This document shows, piece after piece, positions 1 to 5,190 of a stretch of DNA of 10,191 nt. Each line of letters starts with the position of its first letter. The first letter of the stretch is position 1. The stretch is taken from contig NZ_CP135012.1 of NCBI RefSeq assembly GCF_039386055.1, positions 210,601 to 220,791 on the forward strand. The letters are read 5' to 3'. The stretch is from Buchnera aphidicola (Greenidea ficicola). GTDB taxonomy: Bacteria > Pseudomonadota > Gammaproteobacteria > Enterobacterales > Enterobacteriaceae. A program made the translations under genes and the position numbers. A model generated the notes under the pieces. The model saw only the letters and a program-made list of their open reading frames with translations, searched no databases and was not told the DNA's origin.

Positions 1-1282
1 AAAAATTACATATACTATTAAAAAATTTAAAATACATAGGAAAAGTTTTATTAACACAAGAAGGATTTAAAATTTTTACTTTAATATTAGATAATGATAT
101 TAATGAAAAACACATTGCTATTCTATGATCATCATAAGTTTCAATTTTAGAATATAAAAATTTCTTAGGAGAAGTAATAGAAATAAAATCTTTTCCTTCA
201 ATTACAATAGCTCCTATTTTTTTTAATTCAGTAGACATTGCTTTCAATCTATCTGTTTCTTTTACTCTCCAATTAAATATATTTTTAATTACAGTAGTTC
301 CTTTAGAAAATAAAGAAACAATAGCTATTGTCATAGCAGCATCCGGTATACTATTTAAATCTAAATTAATAGAATATATATTTTTTTTTATGCAAATAAT
401 ATAATTATTTTTCCATATAATAGAAACTCCCATTTTTTTTAATATATAAGAAAAAAAAATATCTCCTTGAATACTATTTTTATTAATTCCTTTAACGTTA
501 ACTATTCCTCCTTTAATAGCAGAAGCTGCTAAAAAATATGAAGCTGAAGAAGCATCTCCTTCAATAAAATAATTACCAGGTGTATAATATTTTTGTCTTC
601 CAATAATATTAAAAATTTTATAATTATTATTTTCTACATAAACACCAAATTTTTTCATTAATATTAAAGTCATTTTAATATAAGGTTTAGAAACTAATTT
701 TCCTTTAATAATAATTTTGGTATTTTTAATTGCCATAGGAGAAGCAATTAATAAAGCGCTCAAAAATTGACTAGAAATTGTTCCATTTAAAATAATTTTT
801 CCTCCTTTAAATCCCCCATTTAATAAAATTGGAGGAAAATTTTTTTTATCAGAATAATTAATTATTGCTCCTCCTTGTCTTAATGCATTAACAAGATGTT
901 TAATTGGTCTTTCTTGCATTCTTTTATTTCCAGTTAATAATAATTTATTCTTTTTTAAAGATAAAACAGCCAACAAAGGCCTCATTACAGTTCCAGCATT
1001 TCCTAAAAATAATGTATGAAAATTTTTTATTTTTATAGGTTTTCCTTTTCCAATTATTTTACATTCTGTTTTTTTTTTATAAAAAATAATTTTTATACCT
1101 AAAATTTTTAATGCTTTTAACATATATTTAATATCATCAGAAATTAATAAATTTTTAATATATGTAATTCCTTTAGATAAAGAAGATAATAATAAAACTC
1201 TATTAGAAATACTTTTTGAACCAGGTAATTTTATATTTCCTCGAATTGAAGAAATTGAATTTAATATTATATTTTTTAACAT
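1..1282 (-). CDS. aroA: 3-phosphoshikimate 1-carboxyvinyltransferase (EPSP synthase), 3' end cut by window edge
   Basis: EPSP synthase transfers the enolpyruvyl group of phosphoenolpyruvate to shikimate 3-phosphate in the cytoplasm, the sixth step of the shikimate pathway and the one before chorismate. I translated the minus strand from the ATG at 1282-1280 and it stays open for 427 codons to the window edge. The E. coli protein has 427 residues, so the stop should lie only a few codons outside. Visible motifs are LPGSKSISNR (residues 19-28, Lys23 binding substrate), LFLGNAGTVMRPL (about 92-104, the EPSP synthase signature), IPDAAMTIA with Asp314, RVKETDR with Lys341, Glu342 and Arg345, and DDHRIAMCFSL near the C-terminus. 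All sit one residue later than in E. coli. AAAAGG at 1294-1299 (minus strand) is a possible ribosome binding site, 11 nt from the ATG. It lies 54 bp downstream of serC, the classic serC-aroA operon order. No catalytic residue appears lost. Confidence 0.96.
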   Translation of the reverse strand, partial: MLKNIILNSISSIRGNIKLPGSKSISNRVLLLSSLSKGITYIKNLLISDDIKYMLKALKILGIKIIFYKKKTECKIIGKGKPIKIKNFHTLFLGNAGTVMRPLLAVLSLKKNKLLLTGNKRMQERPIKHLVNALRQGGAIINYSDKKNFPPILLNGGFKGGKIILNGTISSQFLSALLIASPMAIKNTKIIIKGKLVSKPYIKMTLILMKKFGVYVENNNYKIFNIIGRQKYYTPGNYFIEGDASSASYFLAASAIKGGIVNVKGINKNSIQGDIFFSYILKKMGVSIIWKNNYIICIKKNIYSINLDLNSIPDAAMTIAIVSLFSKGTTVIKNIFNWRVKETDRLKAMSTELKKIGAIVIEGKDFISITSPKKFLYSKIETYDDHRIAMCFSLISLSNIKVKILNPSCVNKTFPMYFKFFNSICNF

Positions 1283-1336
1283 TTTAATTAAAACCTTTTA
1301 TAATTTTTAAAATTTAAATTTAAATAAATATTATTT

Positions 1337-2431
1337 TTATCCATATTTTTTTTTAAAATATTTCATAAATGTAATTAATTTTTTTACACCTTTTATAGGC
1401 ATAGCATTATAAATAGAAGCTCTAATTCCTCCAATTAAATTATGACCTTTTAATGATAAAAATCCTAAAAATTTTGATTCTTTTAAAAAAAAATTATTTA
1501 AAAAAGGATTTATTATATTAAATGTTATATTTAATAAAGATCTATTATTTTTATGAATATTATTAAAATAAAAATCACTTTTATCAATATAATTATATAA
1601 TAAATTTGCTTTTTTATGATTTATAATATTTATTTTTTTTAACCCCCCTTTTTTTTTTAACCATTTAATTACTAAACCTGATAAATACCAAGAAAAGGTA
1701 ACAGGTGTATTAAACATAGAATCATATTTTAATAAATTTTTATAGTAAAGAATAGAAGGGGTTATTTTATTTTTTTTAAAAAGATTTTTTTTAATAATTA
1801 TTAATGTAATTCCAGGAGGTCCTATATTTTTTTGAACTCCCGCATAAATAATATCGTAATATTTTATATTTATAGGTTTAGATAAAATAGTAGAAGAAAA
1901 ATCCCCTACAATAATTTTATTATTAAAATTTTCACTAATTGGATCTTCAAAAATTTCTATTCCTTCAATAGTTTCATTTGGACAATAATGAACATATTTA
2001 CTATCTTTATTTAATTTCCAATTTTTCATAGATAAAATTTTTTGTTTTTGGTAAAAATTTTTTCTAATATTAATTTTATTAGAAAAACAATATTTTTGTG
2101 ATTCTAAAAAAGCTTCATTAGACCAATATCCTCCTACAATATAATCTGAAGTATTATTCCAATTATTTAAAATATTTGTAGGTATTGCAGAAAATTGACC
2201 TCTAGCCCCCCCTGGAGAAAATAATATTTTATAAGATTTTGGTATATTTAATAATGAAATTAAATTTTTTTCTATTTTATTTGTTAATGTTATAAAATCT
2301 AAACTTCTGTGACTAATTTCCATAATAGAAACTCCTAAATTATTCCAATTTAATAAATCTTTTTTAGCTTTTAATAAAACTTCTTTAGGTAACATTGAAG
2401 GTCCGGCATTAAAATTATAAATTTTTTTCAT
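1337..2431 (-). CDS. serC: phosphoserine aminotransferase
   Basis: SerC is a pyridoxal-phosphate enzyme that makes 3-phosphoserine from 3-phosphohydroxypyruvate and glutamate in serine synthesis. In E. coli it also acts in pyridoxal phosphate synthesis on the 4-phosphohydroxythreonine branch. The 364-residue product is close to the E. coli length of 362. It starts with NFNAGPSMLP and has HR at 41-42, the cofactor phosphate loop GGARGQF (74-80), a Trp at 103, PNETIEGIEI (151-160), and DFSSTILSKP (177-186). The cofactor lysine is Lys201 in AGVQKNIGPPG. The C-terminus (LKGHNLIGGIRASIYNAMP) keeps the family ending. The ATG at 2431-2429 gives a start that matches the family, with only a weak AAAGA upstream. 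It lies 36 bp after serS and 54 bp before aroA on the same strand, so the three may be co-transcribed. Homopolymers of G (minus strand) interrupt the gene at two places, see findings. Confidence 0.97.
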   Translation of the reverse strand: MKKIYNFNAGPSMLPKEVLLKAKKDLLNWNNLGVSIMEISHRSLDFITLTNKIEKNLISLLNIPKSYKILFSPGGARGQFSAIPTNILNNWNNTSDYIVGGYWSNEAFLESQKYCFSNKINIRKNFYQKQKILSMKNWKLNKDSKYVHYCPNETIEGIEIFEDPISENFNNKIIVGDFSSTILSKPINIKYYDIIYAGVQKNIGPPGITLIIIKKNLFKKNKITPSILYYKNLLKYDSMFNTPVTFSWYLSGLVIKWLKKKGGLKKINIINHKKANLLYNYIDKSDFYFNNIHKNNRSLLNITFNIINPFLNNFFLKESKFLGFLSLKGHNLIGGIRASIYNAMPIKGVKKLITFMKYFKKKYG

Positions 2432-2467
2432 ATTCTTTACATAAATATATTTAAATGAATTTTTATA

Positions 2468-3721
2468 TTATATGAATTTTATACCATTCATATATTTATT
2501 ACGTAAAATATTTGGAATTTTAATATTTCCATTAATATCTTGATAATTTTCTAATATTGCAGCTAAAACTCTTCCTATCGCTAAACCTGATCCATTTAAT
2601 GTATGTAAAAAATATTTTTTTTTTTTATTTTTATAATAATAATAATAAGAAGAATTCATTCTTCTAGATTGAAAATCAATAATATTTGAACAAGAAGATA
2701 CTTCTTTATAAATATTTAAAGAAGGAAACCAAACTTCTAAATCATAAGTTTTAGCAGATGTAAAACTTAATTCTCCAGCGCATAACAAAATTTTTCTATA
2801 AGGTAATTTTAATAATTTTAATACTTCTTCAGCATGTGATGTTAAAACTTCTAATACTTTATATGATTTTTTTTTAGAAACAATTTGTACAATTTCTACT
2901 TTATCAAATTGATACATTCTTATTAAACCATTAGAATTTTTACCATAAGAATTAGATTCTGCTCGAAAACATGGTGTATGTGCAGTTAACATAATTGGTA
3001 ATTTTTTTTTTAAAAAAGATTGATTTCTTATAAAATTAGTTAAAGGTATTTCCCCTGTAGGTATCAAAACATAATTTTTTTTTTTATTTTGTAAAGATGA
3101 AACATAAAATAAATTATTACTAAATTTTGGTAATTGACCAGTATCATATAAACTTTTTTTATTAACTAAATAAGGAACATAAGTTTCTATATATCCATGT
3201 TTTTTAGTATGTAGATCTAACATAAATTGACTTAAAGCTCGATGTAATAATGCAATATTTCCTTTCATAAAAATAAAATTTGAACCAGAAATTTCAGAAG
3301 ATAATTTCCAATTCAAATTATTATTTTTTTTTCCCAATTCAATATGATTTTTTACTTTAAATATTTTTTTTTTAATTACACCCCATTTTACTATTTCTTT
3401 ATTATTTTTATATTTTATTCCATATGGAATATTTTTATAAGGAATATTCGGAATATTTAATTGAAATTTTTTAATTTTTTTTTTTATTTTTTTTAAATTT
3501 TTATTTATTTTTTTAATATAATTATTTAAAAAAATATTTTTATTAATTTTTTTTATAGATATTTTTTTTTTTTTATATTGTAATTTTTCAGTTTTAATTT
3601 GTAATAATTTTCTTATATTATTAATAAATATTAAATTAACAATATCTAAAAAATATTTTCTTCTCCACAATTTTGATGCTTTTAATTTAGGATTTTTATA
3701 TAAATAATTTATATTAATCAT
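2468..3721 (-). CDS. serS: seryl-tRNA synthetase (class II)
   Basis: SerRS activates serine with ATP and charges tRNA-Ser. The 417-residue product is 13 shorter than the E. coli protein (430). The N-terminal arm (about 25-95) should be the antiparallel coiled coil that holds the long variable arm of tRNA-Ser. It is recognisable from KLLQIKTEKLQ and NIPNIP, but is almost all Lys, Ile and Asn, and most of the missing length is here. The catalytic core has motif 1 (about 163-185, ending YIETYVPYLV), the serine-binding TGE (222-224, TAE in E. coli), motif 2 with CFRAE (251-255, Arg253), CSNIIDFQSRR (344-354) and motif 3 GSGLAIGRVLAAILENYQ (377-394, Arg384). The motif 2 loop departs from consensus, see findings. 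The ATG at 3721 matches the family start MLDPNLL in position. The nearest Shine-Dalgarno-like GAGA is 14 nt upstream, so that site is weak. It is the first gene of the leftward group. Confidence 0.96.
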   Translation of the reverse strand: MININYLYKNPKLKASKLWRRKYFLDIVNLIFINNIRKLLQIKTEKLQYKKKKISIKKINKNIFLNNYIKKINKNLKKIKKKIKKFQLNIPNIPYKNIPYGIKYKNNKEIVKWGVIKKKIFKVKNHIELGKKNNNLNWKLSSEISGSNFIFMKGNIALLHRALSQFMLDLHTKKHGYIETYVPYLVNKKSLYDTGQLPKFSNNLFYVSSLQNKKKNYVLIPTGEIPLTNFIRNQSFLKKKLPIMLTAHTPCFRAESNSYGKNSNGLIRMYQFDKVEIVQIVSKKKSYKVLEVLTSHAEEVLKLLKLPYRKILLCAGELSFTSAKTYDLEVWFPSLNIYKEVSSCSNIIDFQSRRMNSSYYYYYKNKKKKYFLHTLNGSGLAIGRVLAAILENYQDINGNIKIPNILRNKYMNGIKFI

Positions 3722-3870
3722 AATAAATTTTTATTCTCAAATAAAATATAAAATAAGTTATTAATAAAATAAATATTTTTAAAAAAAATTTAATATTTAC
3801 ATTTATATAATAAATAATGTATTTTAAATTAATAATATTATTATTTACATAATATAAAATTTAAATAAAA
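3722..3870. promoter_or_regulatory. divergent serS/trxB intergenic region
   Basis: These 149 bp separate the divergent serS and trxB starts and must hold the promoters of both unless transcription enters from outside. The sequence is nearly pure A+T, so promoter-like matches are expected by chance. For trxB the best pair I see is TTTACA (3796-3801) followed after 18 bp by TATTTT (3820-3825). An alternative is a TATAAA at 3853-3858, which would leave a leader of only about six bases. For serS there is TATATT at 3750-3745 (minus strand) with no convincing -35. In E. coli trxB and serS are also divergent, with lrp, ftsK, lolA and rarA between them, so this spacer is what remains after their loss. 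I see no ORF and no conserved operator. Confidence 0.4.
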
Positions 3871-4848
3871 ATGAAAATTTTAAATAAAAATAATAAAAAA
3901 ATACATTCTAAATTAATTATTATAGGATCTGGTCCAGCAGGATACACCGCAGGAATATATGCAAGTAGAGCATATTTAAAACCATTATTAATTACTGGAA
4001 ATGATATCGGAGGGCAATTAATAAAAACAGATAATATTGAAAATTGGCCTGGAGAAATTAATAAAATAAGTGGATTAAAATTAATGGAAAGAATGTATAA
4101 ACATGTTAAAAAATTTCCTATAAATATTATTTCAGATCACATTAATAAAGTAAATTTTAAAAAAAAACCTTTTCAATTATTTGGATATAATTCTATTTAT
4201 ACTGCAAATTCTATTATAATAGCTACTGGAGCTTCTGCTCGTTATTTAGGAATAAAATCAGAAAATTTTTATAAAGGAAAAGGAATTTCTTCATGCGCTA
4301 TATGTGATGGAATGTTTTTTAAAAATAAAAAAATAGCAATAATAGGTGGTGGAAATTCTGCATTTGAAGATGTATTATTTTTATCAAAAATAGTAAAAAA
4401 AATATATTTAATACATAGAAATAAAAATTTTAAAGCTGAAAAAATTTTAATAAATAGAGTAATGAAAAAAATAAAAAATAAAAAAATTAAAATATATTTA
4501 AATTATGAAGTAAAAAAAATCAAAGGAAATGAAAATAATATAACTAATATTAATATTTTTTCTAAAAAAAAAAATAAAACAAAAAATATTTTTATTGATG
4601 GATTATTTTTAGCAATTGGACATACCCCTAATACCAAAATATTTAATAATAAAATTTCTATGAAAAATGGATATATTATAGTAAAATCTGGTTCTCATGG
4701 AAATTTTACTAAAACTAATATACCAGGAATATTTGCTGCTGGAGATGTAATTGATCATGTATATAAACAAGCTATTACATCAGCTTCTAGTGGATGTATG
4801 GCTGCAATTGATGCAGAAAAATATTTAGAAAAAAATAATTTAATATAA
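3871..4848 (+). CDS. trxB: thioredoxin reductase (NADPH type, low molecular weight)
   Basis: TrxB is a cytoplasmic FAD enzyme that passes electrons from NADPH to thioredoxin, which reduces ribonucleotide reductase and protein disulfides. The 325-residue product is close to E. coli (321). It has the FAD dinucleotide fold IIGSGPAGYTA (17-27), GGQL and ENWPG near 47-61, ATGASARYLG (118-127), and the redox-active disulfide CAIC at Cys142 and Cys145. The second dinucleotide fold is IIGGGNSAFED (157-167), and the C-terminal FAD motif is FAAGDVIDHVYKQAITSA (288-305). The NADPH 2'-phosphate motif reads HRNKNFK (182-188) where E. coli has HRRDGFR, so two of three arginines are changed. The start adds about six residues to the E. 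coli N-terminus. No other in-frame ATG precedes the FAD motif, and no Shine-Dalgarno is visible. It is followed 30 bp later by infA. Identity is secure. Full NADPH preference is not assured. Confidence 0.97.
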   Translation: MKILNKNNKKIHSKLIIIGSGPAGYTAGIYASRAYLKPLLITGNDIGGQLIKTDNIENWPGEINKISGLKLMERMYKHVKKFPINIISDHINKVNFKKKPFQLFGYNSIYTANSIIIATGASARYLGIKSENFYKGKGISSCAICDGMFFKNKKIAIIGGGNSAFEDVLFLSKIVKKIYLIHRNKNFKAEKILINRVMKKIKNKKIKIYLNYEVKKIKGNENNITNINIFSKKKNKTKNIFIDGLFLAIGHTPNTKIFNNKISMKNGYIIVKSGSHGNFTKTNIPGIFAAGDVIDHVYKQAITSASSGCMAAIDAEKYLEKNNLI

Positions 4849-4867
4849 ATTATTTATTTTAATTTTT

Positions 4868-4872
4868 AAGAG
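4868..4872 (+). promoter_or_regulatory. infA ribosome binding site
   Basis: AAGAG lies 6 nt upstream of the infA ATG (4879) and can pair with the 3' end of 16S rRNA. It stands out because neither trxB upstream nor aspS downstream has a recognisable site. It supports this ATG as the infA start. Confidence 0.6.
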
Positions 4873-4878
4873 ATAATT

Positions 4879-5097
4879 ATGATTAAAGAAGAAAATATTG
4901 AAATTTCAGGAACAGTAATTGATACACTTCCAAATACTACATTTCGAGTAAAATTAGAAAATGGGCATATTATAATTGCTCACATATCTGGAAAAATGAG
5001 AAAAAATTATATAAGAATTTTAACAGGAGATAAAGTAATAGTAGAATTAACTCCTTATGATTTACATAAAGGAAGAATTACTTTTAGAAGTAGATAA
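4879..5097 (+). CDS. infA: translation initiation factor IF-1
   Basis: IF-1 is a small protein with a single OB fold (S1-like) that binds the A site of the 30S subunit during initiation, together with IF-2 and IF-3. The product has 72 residues, exactly the E. coli length. It is by far the best conserved protein in the window: [20 protein letters not shown] (residues 34-53) and [18 protein letters not shown] (55-72) are nearly unchanged from E. coli as I recall it. Unlike its neighbours it is not strongly enriched in lysine and asparagine, as expected for a core translation factor under strong selection. It lies 30 bp after trxB on the same strand, so the two are probably co-transcribed. A strong inverted repeat begins 3 bases after its stop codon. 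Confidence 0.98.
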   Translation: MIKEENIEISGTVIDTLPNTTFRVKLENGHIIIAHISGKMRKNYIRILTGDKVIVELTPYDLHKGRITFRSR

Positions 5098-5099
5098 AT

Positions 5100-5155
5100 A
5101 TTTTACTATCAAAAATATTATATATTTAATATTTTTGATAGTAAAATTTTATTTA
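5100..5155 (+). terminator. perfect 21-bp hairpin after infA, likely terminator
   Basis: The left arm (5100-5120) and right arm (5127-5147) are exact reverse complements over 21 bases, with a 6-nt loop TATATT. The arms contain only two G-C pairs each, within ACTATC/GATAGT, and the right arm runs into TTTTATTT (5147-5154). The position directly after the infA stop, the exact symmetry and the T-rich tail fit a Rho-independent terminator for trxB-infA, adapted to a very A+T-rich genome. It could also be a 3' stabilising hairpin of the infA mRNA. It is the only long perfect inverted repeat I noticed in the window. Confidence 0.6.
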
Positions 5156-5171
5156 ATTATTTTAAATAAAT

Positions 5172-5177
5172 TATAAT
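5172..5177 (+). promoter_or_regulatory. possible aspS -10 box
   Basis: A perfect TATAAT ends 13 bases before the aspS ATG. If the hairpin upstream stops transcription, aspS needs its own promoter in 5148-5190, and this is the best -10 candidate. No good -35 is present (TTTATT, 18 bp upstream, matches 3 of 6). Chance occurrence is likely in sequence this A+T-rich. If real, the mRNA leader would be only about 6-8 nt, consistent with the lack of a Shine-Dalgarno site. Confidence 0.25.
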
Positions 5178-5190
5178 AAAAAAAAATAAT

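Noticed and set aside
960..1030. Glyphosate-insensitive EPSP synthase
   Set aside because: The NAGTVMRP motif keeps the Gly and Pro typical of the sensitive class I enzyme, so nothing suggests resistance.
1..1282. aroA as a pseudogene because it lacks a stop codon
   Set aside because: The frame is intact for the full expected length and the sequence simply ends at the window edge. All signature residues are present.
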